A DNA stretch of 64,000 bases from Rebecca billardiae RCC1528 (lineage: Eukaryota > Haptophyta), in assembly GCA_965240325.2 (NCBI GenBank), contig OZ251226.1:1922001-1986000 (forward strand), in the 5' to 3' direction. Both the position numbers and the translations under genes were made by a program. Positions 8,328 to 19,143 of the stretch are shown piece after piece. Numbering within the stretch: position 1 is the stretch's first letter; each line of letters starts with the position of its first letter. Under the pieces are notes generated by a model. The model saw only the letters and a program-made list of their open reading frames with translations. It was not told the DNA's origin and searched no databases.

Positions 8328-11144
8328 ATGCAGCTTCGCGTCGCGATCGCGTGCCTGCTCTGCGCCGCGGGCGCGGAGGCGCTGGCACCTGCCTCGCTTG
8401 CCGCCGCGCGCGGCCGCACGGCGGCGCTGCCCGCCGCGCGCCGCGCGGCGAGGCACGGCGGTGCGGCCGTGCGCGCGCTCGCCGACCCGCCGCCCGTCGA
8501 CGGCGGCGTGGCACGCGACGCGCTCGCGTCTTTCGGCGCGACGCTCGACGGCATCGGCGCAAGCGGGATGTCCCTCCTCCGCTCGGTCTCCTCGGCCGAG
8601 GCGCAGGCGACCGCGCAGGCCGTGGAGGCGGTGCGCGCGGTCGCGCCCTCGCTGCCGACCATCGCGCTGCCGCCGCTCTCGGTGAGCGCGCCGCCCGCGC
8701 TGGTGGAGGCGGCGGACACGCTGCCGCCCGACGTGCGCGACATGCTCGTGCAGATCGCGCCCGTCGCCGCCGGCGTGCTGACCGCGCTCGCCGCCGGCGT
8801 CGGCGCGCTCGCCGTCCTCGCCGAGCCGCGCACCGACACGCCCTACCCGACCGGACGCTACGACGCGGCCGCGGCCGCGGCGTACTTTGGCGAGCGTCCG
8901 GGCGCGCTGCTCTTCCGCGCGCTCGACCTGCTGCGGCTGGGTCAGCGCCTCGGCGTCGGGCTGCTGCTCGACTGGCGGCTCGGCAACCTCGACAAGAACG
9001 AGCGCAAGCGCGCGAAGCAGCTGACGCAGCTCCTGACTGACTGCGGCGCGACGTTCATCAAGATCGGCCAAGCGCTTTCGATCCGTGCGGACCTGCTCTC
9101 GCCGGCGTACACCGAGGCGCTGTGCGAGCTGCAGGACCGCGTGCCCGCCTTCCGCACCTCGATCGCGTACGACACCATCTGCGCCGAGCTCGGCCTGCCG
9201 CGCACGACCGCCGCCGGCGGGATCCCATCCGCCTTCTCCGAACTTTCGCCCGAGCCGGTCGCGGCGGCGAGCCTCGGGCAGGTGTACCGCGGGCGCGTGC
9301 GGAACAGCGGCGTGGAGGTGGCGGTGAAGGTGCAGCGGCCGGGCGTGCTCGAGGCGATCGCGATCGACATGTACCTCATCCGCACCGTCGCCTCGCTCGC
9401 CAAGCGCCTCTTCCCGGGGATCAACTCGGATCTGATCGGGATCGTCGACGAGTGGGGCGACCGTTTCATCGACGAGCTGGACTACGAGCTCGAGGCGCAG
9501 AACGCGCTGCGCTTCCAGCGGGACATCGCGAAGAGCCCACTCGGCGCGGTGGTGACCGCGCCCACGCCCATCCCCGAGCTCTCCTCCAAGCGCGTGCTCA
9601 CAGCCGAGTGGGTGAAGGGCGTGCGGCTCGACGACCGTTCGAACACCAACGACGACGTCGGCAAGCTGTGCGCGGTCGGCCTCACCGCCTACCTGACGAT
9701 GCTGCTCGAGACGGGCACGCTGCACTGCGACCCGCACCCGGGCAACCTGCTGCGCACCGAGGACGGCCGGCTGTGCATCCTCGACTGGGGCCTCGTCACC
9801 GAGATCGACCCCGAGCTCCAGATCTCGTTCCTCGAGCACGTCGCGCATCTCACGAGCCGAGATTACCCTCCGATCCCGGGCGATCTCGTCCGGCTCGGCT
9901 TCGTGCCGCCGGACCGGGAGGAGGCGATCGCGAAGGAGGGCGTGGCGGAGATCCTCTCGGGCGTGTACTCGCAGCTCGCCGGCGGCGGCGGCGCGCGCAA
10001 GATCGACATCAACGACGTCGCGCGCACGCTCAACGGCATGACGCAGACCTATGGTAACGTGTTCCGGCTGCCGCCGTACTTTTGTTACGTGCTGCGCGCC
10101 TTCTCGGTCCTGGAGGGGATCGGGCTGCAGAACGACCCGGACTACACGATCATCGACGAGTGCCTGCCGTACATCACGCAGCGCCTCGTCTCCGACCGCT
10201 CGCCCCGCTCGCGCGACGCCCTGCGCACCTTCGTCTCCACGGCAAGCTCGTCGGGGCTCGGCCGCCAGCTGGACCCGCGGCGCGCGAGCCAGCTTCTTGG
10301 AGGGCTGAGCAACTACGCGTCGGCGACCCTCGGCGTGAACGGCACGGCGGAGGGCGCGGCGGAGGACCCGGCGGCGATCGCGGTGCGGCTGATGCTCGAC
10401 GCGCGCGGCAACCCGCTCCAGGCCCTCGCACTCGAGGAGGGCGCGCGCGTCGCGGACGCGCTCACCCGGGACGCTGCCCACCAGCTCGGTGAGGCGCTCG
10501 ACGCCGCGGGGCCGCTCGCGCGCGCGCTCGACCCGCTCGGCGCGGGGCGCGTGCTGCGCGAGCTGCTCAAGAAGGAGCGCGAGGACGACGAGGTGCTCGC
10601 CACGCTGGGTGGGATGGCCGCGCTCCTCGGCGCCGACGACGCCGACGCGGAGCAGCACGACGCCGGCGCGAAGGGCGCGGCCGCGCCGGCTCCGGGCTCG
10701 GCGGGCGCCCTTCCCACGACCACCACGACCTCCCTCGTGCAGGCGGCGACGCGGCTGCCGGCGCGGCTGGACCCGCAGGTGCGCGAGCAGCTCGGGCGCG
10801 AGCTGTGGCAGCAGCGCGACGCCGCGGGCACCTTCGCCATGCGCCTCGGCGCGCGGCTGCTGCTGCGCGCCTCCGAGCGGCTCGGCCGCGTGAGCGAGCC
10901 GCCGACGGCCGACGGCTCGCGCCGCGGCGCTTCGGCCTCCGCAGACCCGGTGGTCGTGGCGGCCGCGACGATCGGCAAGGCGGCGACGGCGCTCACCGCG
11001 GCGCAGCTGGCGGCCGCGTCGCAGATGAGCCTCGACGATGGGGACGCGGGCACCGCCCGCTCGCGCGCCGCCAACGGCCGCGCGCCGAGCAGCAGCAGCA
11101 GCTCAACGCGGTCGGGCGCGTCGCTTCCCTCCGCCCAGCGCTGA
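8328..11144 (+). CDS. ABC1/ADCK-family atypical kinase, probably plastid-targeted
   Basis: The predicted protein is 938 aa. The N-terminus has a hydrophobic signal-peptide-like segment (about residues 1-19) followed by an Arg/Ala-rich, acid-poor stretch, resembling a bipartite leader for a complex plastid. The ABC1 core carries KIGQALSIR (about 244), an Ala-rich loop AAASLGQVY replacing the Gly-rich loop, VAVKVQRPG, the DPHPGN catalytic loop (about 467) and the DWG metal site (about 486). ABC1K proteins of plastids act in prenylquinone metabolism and plastoglobule function. The C-terminal roughly 250 residues are Ala-rich and not recognised. Opposite-strand ORFs of up to 871 codons are codon-bias shadows. 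Confidence 0.93.
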   Translation: MQLRVAIACLLCAAGAEALAPASLAAARGRTAALPAARRAARHGGAAVRALADPPPVDGGVARDALASFGATLDGIGASGMSLLRSVSSAEAQATAQAVEAVRAVAPSLPTIALPPLSVSAPPALVEAADTLPPDVRDMLVQIAPVAAGVLTALAAGVGALAVLAEPRTDTPYPTGRYDAAAAAAYFGERPGALLFRALDLLRLGQRLGVGLLLDWRLGNLDKNERKRAKQLTQLLTDCGATFIKIGQALSIRADLLSPAYTEALCELQDRVPAFRTSIAYDTICAELGLPRTTAAGGIPSAFSELSPEPVAAASLGQVYRGRVRNSGVEVAVKVQRPGVLEAIAIDMYLIRTVASLAKRLFPGINSDLIGIVDEWGDRFIDELDYELEAQNALRFQRDIAKSPLGAVVTAPTPIPELSSKRVLTAEWVKGVRLDDRSNTNDDVGKLCAVGLTAYLTMLLETGTLHCDPHPGNLLRTEDGRLCILDWGLVTEIDPELQISFLEHVAHLTSRDYPPIPGDLVRLGFVPPDREEAIAKEGVAEILSGVYSQLAGGGGARKIDINDVARTLNGMTQTYGNVFRLPPYFCYVLRAFSVLEGIGLQNDPDYTIIDECLPYITQRLVSDRSPRSRDALRTFVSTASSSGLGRQLDPRRASQLLGGLSNYASATLGVNGTAEGAAEDPAAIAVRLMLDARGNPLQALALEEGARVADALTRDAAHQLGEALDAAGPLARALDPLGAGRVLRELLKKEREDDEVLATLGGMAALLGADDADAEQHDAGAKGAAAPAPGSAGALPTTTTTSLVQAATRLPARLDPQVREQLGRELWQQRDAAGTFAMRLGARLLLRASERLGRVSEPPTADGSRRGASASADPVVVAAATIGKAATALTAAQLAAASQMSLDDGDAGTARSRAANGRAPSSSSSSTRSGASLPSAQR

Positions 11145-13552
11145 CGGGCCCGCCCCGCCCCCAGTGAAATGCTTATTGATGACTATTACTCTTGCTAATA
11201 CGTAGCTTAGATATGACGAGGTACAGCCTAATTACGACTCTGACAACCTCGCCGCCATCCGATCAGGCCGAATCAATGATGAAGGTCTACCAACGCCATT
11301 CGGACGTCGCCGCGCGCCACGGTGCCGAGCACGTACCTGGCCGGCCAATGCGACTCCCCAAGGGAAGAATGGAAGATACGGTATGTAGGTAGCTACGGCG
11401 GCGGAGTTCGGAATAATTCGGAAAGCCGAACAGCAATGAATCTTACCAATAATAATCTTAGTCGCCGATTCATGGCAGCCGAGCGAGCCCGTCCGACGAC
11501 GACGGCTCATCAAGTTTCAGGTTGCCTCGCCACTGCTCGGACATTTCGCGGCTTTGCGCACTTTGAACTTGACTCTTGAGAACTTCCGGCTCCGCCATGG
11601 CCAAGCCCGTCACAATCGGCGTGGACGCCTCCGCGCTCTGCTGACACCGGTACCTCGAGGGCGCCTTCCAGAAGGCGCTCTGCTCTGCCGTGGAGCGTGC
11701 AGGAGCCGGCCAGGCGATCAGCGTCGTGCTCGACGCGCGCCTCGCCGACGTGGTCGTGAAATTACCAGCGCAGGCGCACTTTCAAGCCGTCGCTGAGCGC
11801 ACTGTGCGCGCCACGCTCGCAAGAGCAGCAGCCAAGGAGTACAGGTCGGCTGCAGTTCCTAAGGGCGCCACCGCGCCTAGTGACGCACGTATGAAGGCTG
11901 CTGCCCGACAAACCCGGCCCAAGGGTGGGGTTCAGCCTGAGAGCACACGCGTCATGAAGCCTTCGGCTTCGGTGCCAGGAGCCCGACCCGCCGGGCAATC
12001 TGCGCCCGGTGCACATGCGGCGAAAAGCCACGGGCTCACGGGTGATCCACGATGAATGAGGACCGATGGATCTTGAGTCCAGCACGATCGCACGCCCGCG
12101 CTGACATTGTACGCTCTTAGTATGCAACGCTTCGTCATAACGGTGCGTGGCTCCAGTGACACGCACAGTGTCTCCTCTGAGTGACAATAATTGACCTGTG
12201 CCCACCAAGGTTTGGCGGCCATCGTGCCGGCCACTGGGCGCAGGAATTTCGGGTGGGGATTTTCTTTTCCGAATATGTTGGTGATGCCGTGAGAGCACCA
12301 CCAACCTCTGCCGCTGGCGGCTGCACTAACAGCGCGCTGGGCGGCGCTGGAGGGGCGAGATGGGCGCCGACTGCGCGCCCTCCTGCGGTAGTTGCGTGCC
12401 CGCGAAGGCGGTGCGCGTGGTTGAGCGCGGCTGAAGAGCAGCTATTTGCGTCGTTCCACCGCTCGCCGTTCGGAATCACTGCATCCGCCGCGCCTCAGGC
12501 CATCGCGTGCGCCGCACCAACAAGGAAGTTGTGTGCATTCCTCGGCTGACTGCACGCGTGCCGCGAGCAGCGGCGTCGGCGTCCGGCACTTGGTTGCACT
12601 GGGCAATGCCCAAGTAGTTTATGCACGCGTCATCGCTCGTCACAGTACGCTGCCTGGCATACGCATCTGCACGGGTCACACAGCCGTCAAAACTGGCACG
12701 ATCGAGCATCACAAAGGCCGGTTGGCATCGACCTACGGCGAGGGTCATGTGAGCTGATGCAAAGCACTGACATGCGCCCTTCTGGATAGTGATGTAGTGA
12801 GCACATTCCCGCGTGAAAGGAGCGCGCGCCATTCAGGCACCGGAAGCGGCGTCGGGGCTGGATGCTCACGTCTTAGGCAGGCTGATGCTGCCTTCCGGCT
12901 GCACGGGTGCGTCTATCAAGGCTGACCGTGTGTGCACGATGCGCACCGTCAAGTTCGACACGAACTTCCAGACGTGAGCTACTGCTTGACAAGGTAGTAT
13001 ACACACATTCATACACGCGCCGTGTCATCCGAGGAGGCACATACACGCAGGCCATCATGGGCCTCGTTCAGATATATTCTGCATCAGCACGCATGCATGC
13101 ACGTACTAGCTCGGGCCAAGATTGACGTCGGAGCACGAGTCAGGGAGTTCAATGCCGGGGCAGAGCTGGACAGCGGTCACGCGTGTGGCCACTCCGCGCG
13201 AGCGCACATGCTCCGCGTCACCGCATATCAGCATGGCGTGCGCTGCAACGTCATCGTCGGGCCAGAGCGCTTGTTCGACCAATCGGCTCGTATGAATGAT
13301 GCAATCAGCACACCTGAACGCAGCTGTTCGGACCCGCGCTCATGCGCGGCGGCGCAAGGTAGCGCAGTGCGTACAGCGTAGGCCTCGCCGCGCGGAAGCG
13401 CATGCTCCGTGTGTGTCTCGCCTCGCATGGCGCACGCGGGCGACGGGCTGGCCGTGTGGCGGTGTGCACAGACAAGTGCTGGCCCGAGGCAAGTACAGCC
13501 GAATGCGATGCGCGGCGCGAAGCGGCGAATGGCACTTCAGCACGACTGCCCA
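11145..13552. other. Gene-poor spacer before IR1
   Basis: Apart from the doubtful small ORF at 11597, I see only short ORFs without recognisable domains and no clear repeat. Base composition is less GC-rich than the flanking genes. Confidence 0.5.
11597..12055 (+). other. Possible small ORF interrupted by an in-frame TGA
   Basis: ATG at 11597 (context gccATGg) opens 15 codons ending Leu-Cys, then TGA at 11642-11644. The same frame continues 136 more codons to 12055, and the part just after the stop (about 11645-11840) has a protein-like pattern of alternating hydrophobic residues. It may be a selenoprotein (Cys-Sec), a decayed gene or chance. I do not recognise the family and see no convincing SECIS element by eye. 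Confidence 0.25.
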
Positions 13553-14668
13553 GCCAAGGGTGTCCAGGGTCCGCAACAGCCAGTGCGCAGCGCGGCAGAG
13601 GCTGGGGAAGAGGCAGGTCGCCGCTCGCCAGTGGGACTCGCCCGCCCGCCGCCGTGCACGGCGGCGGAGCCGCTCGCGCCGTGCGCTCCTGCGGCCGTCG
13701 GATCGGGCTGCGTAGGCGGCGCGCGGCTTGGGCCGTCGCTGAGCCACCCAGCGCCCCTCGCTGCGCCGCGCGCCTTCCTCGTCCTCGCCTCCTCCGCGCC
13801 TTGAAGCAGCACGCACACGCGCGGCGCCGCCACAAAAGCAGCGCAGGCGCTCGCGTGCAAGCGCGCGCGCGCAGCGCGCGACGGGCTCGACTCAGGGCTC
13901 GCGCCGCTGCGGGGGCATGCAGCACCATCACATGCGCGCGCGACGCCACCTCGAACTTGCGCATCGCTGTGACCGTCACGCGCCAAATGCTCACACGTCC
14001 TCGTGTTGAAGTAGGCCCAATCTGACCAGAACCTGCCATGCGTCAGGACGACTTCTTAGGCAAGACACGATGACAGCTACGTACGCGGCGCTTCTCAGCA
14101 AGCGTGGAGACCACAAGAGAAGCGCACGCAAGCATGACCGTCCCCGCATCGATCGCGTCGACGTACTCAAGGCCCGTTGTGGAAGCTTCCGTCGCACGTG
14201 TGATGATGCCAAGTCAGACCATTTTGTAACGTGCATCAGCGTGCACTGACGGTCAAACGCGCAGGCTCGAGGTGGCGTCGCGCGCGCATGTGATAGCACT
14301 GCATGTCCCCGCAGAGGCTCGAACACCGAGTCGAGTCCGTCGCGCGCTGCGCGCGCGCGCTTGCACGCGAGCGCCTGCGCTGCTTTTGTGGCGGCGCCGC
14401 GCGTGTGCGTGCTGCTTCAAGGCGCGGAGGAGGCGAGGACGAGGAAGGCGCGCGGCGCAGCGAGGGGCGCTGGGTGGCTCAGCGACGGCCCAAGCCGCGC
14501 GCCGCCTACGCAGCCCGATCCGACGGCCGCAGGAGCGCACGGCGCGAGCGGCTCCGCCGCCGTGCACGGCGGCGGGCGGGCGAGTCCCACTGGCGAGCGG
14601 CGACCTGCCTCTTCCCCAGCCTCTGCCGCGCTGCGCACTGGCTGTTGCGGACCCTGGACACCCTTGGC
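13553..14668. repeat. Long inverted repeat IR1 (arms about 425 bp, spacer about 270 bp)
   Basis: The left arm is 13553 to about 13978 and the right arm about 14247 to 14668. By direct comparison the outer roughly 335 bases of each arm are identical in inverted orientation; the inner roughly 90 bases have diverged with small indels. The arms are GC-rich and give mirror ORFs on both strands that I do not believe are genes. The right arm ends 260 bp before the start codon at 14928. A transcript through it would form a very stable hairpin. Confidence 0.93.
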
Positions 14669-14927
14669 CCAGCCTAGCTCGCCGGCTCTGCGCTCGCGGG
14701 ATCGTCCACACGCACGGGAGCGCGGCGCCGTCGCCCGCTCGCCCGAGACGCGCGCGTCCGCCGCGCAGCGCGCGGCTGAATAAATGCAAGGCGGAAAAAA
14801 AAAGCGCGCCGATTTTCTGAGTTCTCCGACCCTGGGTGCCGTGTCCCCAGTGGAAGCCGACTCCCTTCCTTCATGGCCGCGGCCGCGCGGCGCCCTTGCG
14901 GAGGCGGGAGGACCAACGGCGAGCACA

Positions 14928-16097
14928 ATGCGGCCGCGACGAGCCGCCGCGCGCATTCTGCTCACGGTGTGCGTCGTGCTGCCTCCCGCGCCTGCGCCAG
15001 TCGCGCCGGGGCCTCTGGACTCGTTGCACACGCTCGTCGTGCGAAACAACGGCTCCCTGGCGGCCATCGTCTCCGTCGCCGACACTTCCCGCGTCTCGTT
15101 GGAGCACGGGCTCCGCGGCTTGCGTGTCGCGCAGCGCATGAACCCACGGGCAAGGGTGATCGCGGTGCGGCCTTCGCGCATGCGCGACGCAGTGGTACGC
15201 GCCGGGCTTGGCTTCTTCCCACTGACCCACTCGAAGGAGTACGACCGGCTCTACCAGCACTCGTCGGTCAACCCGCGCCGCTTCGAGCTCTTCTGCTTCG
15301 AGCGCTACCGTCTGGTGCTCAGCGCGCTGCGCGCGGCGCGCGCCGATGCGGGGGCCGTCGCCGTCGTCGACGACGATCTGGTCGTCATGCACGACTTGGC
15401 CGACCTCGTGCTCCGCGCACCGCCGGGCGTGCGCTCCGCCCACGTGGCGCTCCCGGTCCTCGGCGCGCTCACGATCGCGTCTGCGGAGGCTCTGCGCCGC
15501 TTCGTGGCCTTCACGATCGCCGCGTGGTCGCTCCCGTCCGAGCAGCTCCTCGCGCTCGTGCGCGCGCACGGCGTGCGCACAGCGAGCTGTCCCAGCACGG
15601 AGCGCTGCGCCGTGCCACGCGCGCTGCGCTGGGGCGAGCCGCTGCTCCAGTTCCAGCAGTTCAGTGACATGTGGATGTGGATGGCCTTCCAGGCAGCGGG
15701 CGCGACAGGAGGTGGCGCGCGCGCACGGCTGCCGTTCGCCGATCGGCTGGTGTCCGAGACCGGGGGCGCTGTCAAGGTGAGCTCCGCACCGTATGACTGG
15801 GCGACGCGCAACCGGGTCTGCGTGCCGGTGCCGCAGTGGTGCAGCAGGTACAGCTGCTCCCAGCCCAGCGCGGCGTCGTCCAGTGGTCTGCCGGCCGGGC
15901 TGGCCGCGCATGCCGACGGCCGTCTCGAGGACGAGCGTGAGCGCCTGCCGCTATGCTGGGCGCACATGCATGGCAGGGCGAAGACGCCCAGAAGCGGCGC
16001 CCTCGACGCAGTTCTGAGAGCCGCGTGCGCAACGGGAGGCCCGCCCGTTGGCTTCCGGCCCTCGTGCTCGGCGCACGGCCACGGGTCGGCGGGCTGA
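14928..16097 (+). CDS. Secretory glycosyltransferase-like protein with DDD motif
   Basis: The predicted protein is 389 aa. I chose the ATG at 14928, which places a signal-peptide-like segment (about residues 8-24) at the N-terminus; the frame is open further upstream into low-complexity sequence. The central part has a nucleotide-diphospho-sugar-transferase look: FERYRLVLSAL, then AVVDDDLVVMHDL at about residue 148, where consecutive Asp residues could bind metal and nucleotide-sugar, and a WMWMAF segment near residue 250. I do not recognise a named family, so the enzyme assignment is an inference from the fold pattern. Paired Cys residues near the C-terminus fit a lumenal protein. Confidence 0.6.
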   Translation: MRPRRAAARILLTVCVVLPPAPAPVAPGPLDSLHTLVVRNNGSLAAIVSVADTSRVSLEHGLRGLRVAQRMNPRARVIAVRPSRMRDAVVRAGLGFFPLTHSKEYDRLYQHSSVNPRRFELFCFERYRLVLSALRAARADAGAVAVVDDDLVVMHDLADLVLRAPPGVRSAHVALPVLGALTIASAEALRRFVAFTIAAWSLPSEQLLALVRAHGVRTASCPSTERCAVPRALRWGEPLLQFQQFSDMWMWMAFQAAGATGGGARARLPFADRLVSETGGAVKVSSAPYDWATRNRVCVPVPQWCSRYSCSQPSAASSSGLPAGLAAHADGRLEDERERLPLCWAHMHGRAKTPRSGALDAVLRAACATGGPPVGFRPSCSAHGHGSAG

Positions 16098-16611
16098 TCA
16101 CCCATGGCCGAACGAATTTACTATGACGATAGGTAACTACATGCGCCACTAGGCCTTCCGGGACGTGTCTGAGTACTATAGCAGTGTCATAGGGCGCGGG
16201 TTACCAGCCGACTGCCGAGCAGGCAGTGTTGAGTGAGTGTTCCGATGTCAAGCTCATGACTCGCGGTTCAATAATGAGTTTGCATCATCAGCATTCATCT
16301 CACTTGCACCATTACCCAGACTCGGAGTTCAGACCGCCACCAATCAGTCAGCTCGCTACTCAGGTGCATCATGATGCCACCTCGACTGTACTCAAGCTAC
16401 GAGGGGCGGCGCTGCCGCCTGAGTCACTCTGACTCGTCTGAGCCGGGTCCGATCGTCATGTGATGTGATGATTCGTCGCGAATGGACCAACGACGGCCTC
16501 GTCATTCTCGAGCCATCGTGCACTCCGCCGGTCGAGACTTGGCGAGTTGGCGCAAGGCGGCCTTCCGTTTGGGTTTGATGTGGCGGATGGCCACCGAGCT
16601 GGAGAGCTGCG
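16098..16611. other. Gene-free spacer
   Basis: Mixed sequence with CATCA-rich stretches. No ORF or repeat that I can support. Confidence 0.5.
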
Positions 16612-18641
16612 ATGACGCGTGAGCTGAAGCGCGAGCTCGCCGCGGCGGAGGAGCGTGGCGACAAGGAGGCGCAGCGGCGCGCCCTGCGTGCGCTCGTCGA
16701 GAGTAGCGCGCGCGCTGGCAGCTCCGAGCAAGCCTCGCGCTACGCTGCGCGATGGTCCTCCATCGCCCTCGAGGAGGACGAGCACGCAGACGCGGCCGCG
16801 GCGGAGTTCTGCCGCGCGCAGGCGCTCGCTCGTCTCTCGCAGCGCGGCGCGGCGGAGGAGGCGTACGGCCGGTGTATCCAGTACGCAAAGCAGTACACGG
16901 AGACTGGCACCTTCGACCCAGAGACGTACGAGATCCAAGCGAGGGCGCATCTTTTCCGCGCGCGCGCACTCGCTGGGCAGGGCGGCGCGAGCGCAATCGT
17001 GCGGCGAGCGCGCGAGGAGGGGAAGCACGCGCTCAGCGCGGCTCGGCGCTCGGGCAATGCTGAGCTCGTGGAGCGCGTGGAGGCGGCTGTCGAAGAGATG
17101 AGCAGGCTCGCTCCTTCCGCCGAGACGATCGATCTCACCGCCGCAGACGGCGGCGGCTCACTCGCCCCTCGGGCGGGCGCGGACGCGGAGGCGTGTCCAC
17201 GCGCGCGCAAGCCCGGCGCCGCGCGTGCGCACGGCAGCATCGCTGCGCGCGGCATTCGCGGCCCCGTCGTCGTGCGAGGAGGCGCCGCCGCGGCCGGCAC
17301 TACCCGCCGGCACGCGGAGGCGCCGCGCGCGCCCGGTCCCCACGCCGGCGCCGGTCGGCAGGCCGAGTCCCGCCGAGCGCGCGCCGTGCACCCCTACTTC
17401 GCGTCCCACGGGTCGGCGGTGCGCACGAGCGCGGAGCACGGCGCAGCGCGAGCCGGGGCGGTCGGTGGCCCGAGCGCGCCGCCGCAGCCGCCTCTGCCCT
17501 CGAGCCTCGCCGCGTGGGCGAGTCTGCGCGCCGCAGATGCACCGCTTGCTTTGCCGTCGGCCGGCTCAGCTGCCGTCCCCGCGGCCGGCCAGGCCGCGGC
17601 TCCGCACGAGGGAGGGTCAGGGCGCCCGCTCGAGGACTGCACGTTGCGCGCATCGAATCTAGGAGGGGCCCACGGCGCTCCTCCGGCGCACGCGGCGACG
17701 GCCGCGTCGGTCGCTGGCGAGGGACGCGCACCATCTGCGCGCACGTCGCACGCGGCGCCTGCGGGCGCCCAGTCGGCCGCGGCAGCTGGCGCATCGGCCG
17801 CGGCGGCCGACGATGACGAGGACCTGGACGAGGACATGACGTGCACAGTGTGCCAGGACCTCATGTACCGCCCCATCAGCCTGCCGTGCGGCCACACATT
17901 CTGCAAGGTGCGCGCGCCGCGCGCGCGCTCGCAGATGCCCCGCGCCAGCCCCAGCCGCGTGCTGCGCCACGCGCACACAGTGCTGTGGACCCCCGCTGAC
18001 GCTCGCGGCCGTCTCACGGCTGCGCGCCCCCTCCGCAGGGCTGCTTGCTCAAGTGGCAGGCGGTGAAGGGCACGTGCCCGACGTGCCGCCAGGCGCTGCC
18101 CTCGCTCGTCAGCGCAGATGGCACGGCGGCCACGACGGGCGCGGCTGTCAACACCGCCCTCTGGAGTCTGATCCAGCGCAAGTACCCGGCGCGTGTCGCC
18201 TCGATGCGAGCGCAGAGCGAGGCGGCCCTGCAGCAGGAGGAGGCGGCCGCGGCGGCAGCCGCCCGGCGGCAGCGGCTGATGGCGGACATGACGGCTCGGC
18301 GCGCACTCGCCGCCCGCGCGGACTACCTGGCGCTGGTCAAGCAGGCCCTCGAGGCGGGCTGCTGGCGCATGTGCCGCTGTGCTCCTCCGATGGTCACGGT
18401 CCCACGCACGCTGCGCAGGCCGGGCGATCGGGTGCGTGCGCGCCTGCGCGGACCGCGGCCACGCGCGGTATGCTCGTGCATCACTCAGCGCTCACCGTGC
18501 TGCGTGCACCCACCGCTGATGCCGCCGCCTCCCTCTGTGCCATCCCACGCCGCGCGCCCTTCTCAGCACGACGGGCGCGTGTACTTTGCATGCCCACGGC
18601 CGCAAGAGAGCTCCTGCGGCTTCTTCGAGTACGAGTACTGA
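16612..18641 (+). CDS. RING-finger and GRF zinc-finger protein with helical N-terminus, three exons
   Basis: Exons are 16612-17907, 18039-18431 and 18567-18641, giving 587 aa. Intron 1 (131 nt, GTGCGC..CTCCGCAG) falls inside the RING just after CGHTFCK. Intron 2 (135 nt, GTGCGT..CTCAG) falls inside the C-terminal GRF finger; splicing there joins TLRRPGDR to HDGRVYFACP and restores the GRF pattern. Residues 1-165 are helical and TPR-like, 166-405 are Ala/Pro/Gly-rich and probably disordered, the RING (C3HC4) starts at Cys411, and a charged helix separates RING from GRF. The likely role is an E3 ubiquitin ligase, with GRF as a nucleic-acid-binding module as in several DNA-repair proteins. The combination is unusual. 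Confidence 0.82.
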
Positions 18642-19143
18642 TAAGCTAATGCTATGTGCTGACGATCGTAATTGCACGATAGTCGATACGCTGGTGATAC
18701 GAGCGCGCTGCATCACCGACACCGTCTTCCCCGCTGGCGCGCGGTACTAGCTGCTGTACTCACCGGCGGCAGACTGGTCTTTGCGCAGCGCGCTGCGCGG
18801 ACGACACCATCACCGCATCACTCATAGTCATCATCATCATATCATCATCACATCGTCATCACGTAGTCCGAATGACACTTGTCAAGTGACTTGACAGCAG
18901 CCGCAGCAGCGCACCGTCGAGAACATCATGAGTCACATCGTGATCGTCGCGTTGTACTCATCGTCATCAGCAGCGCGCTTAATGATGCGCCTGCTTATTC
19001 CAGATCGAAATAATAAGTATTATACGATCGCGCGCGTATGAGTAATCGTATAGTCGCATATCTGATGATCATCAGCAATAACTACATCCGTCGTCGTACC
19101 TAGCTGGGCTCTTCTCAATGAAAGTGGTTGACCATCATCATCG
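18642..19143. other. Gene-free spacer with CAT/ATC microsatellite
   Basis: An impure (ATC)n tract lies at about 18823-18862. No gene is seen. The two flanking genes converge here, so this holds both 3' ends. Confidence 0.6.

Noticed and set aside
8043-10658. 871-codon open frame on the minus strand opposite the ABC1 kinase
   Set aside because: No domain is recognisable and composition is Arg/Val/Ala-rich; it mirrors the codon bias of the plus-strand kinase gene.
13305-14820. Several 130-254 codon ORFs across IR1
   Set aside because: The same Arg/Ala-rich translations appear on both strands because of the inverted repeat; no recognisable fold.
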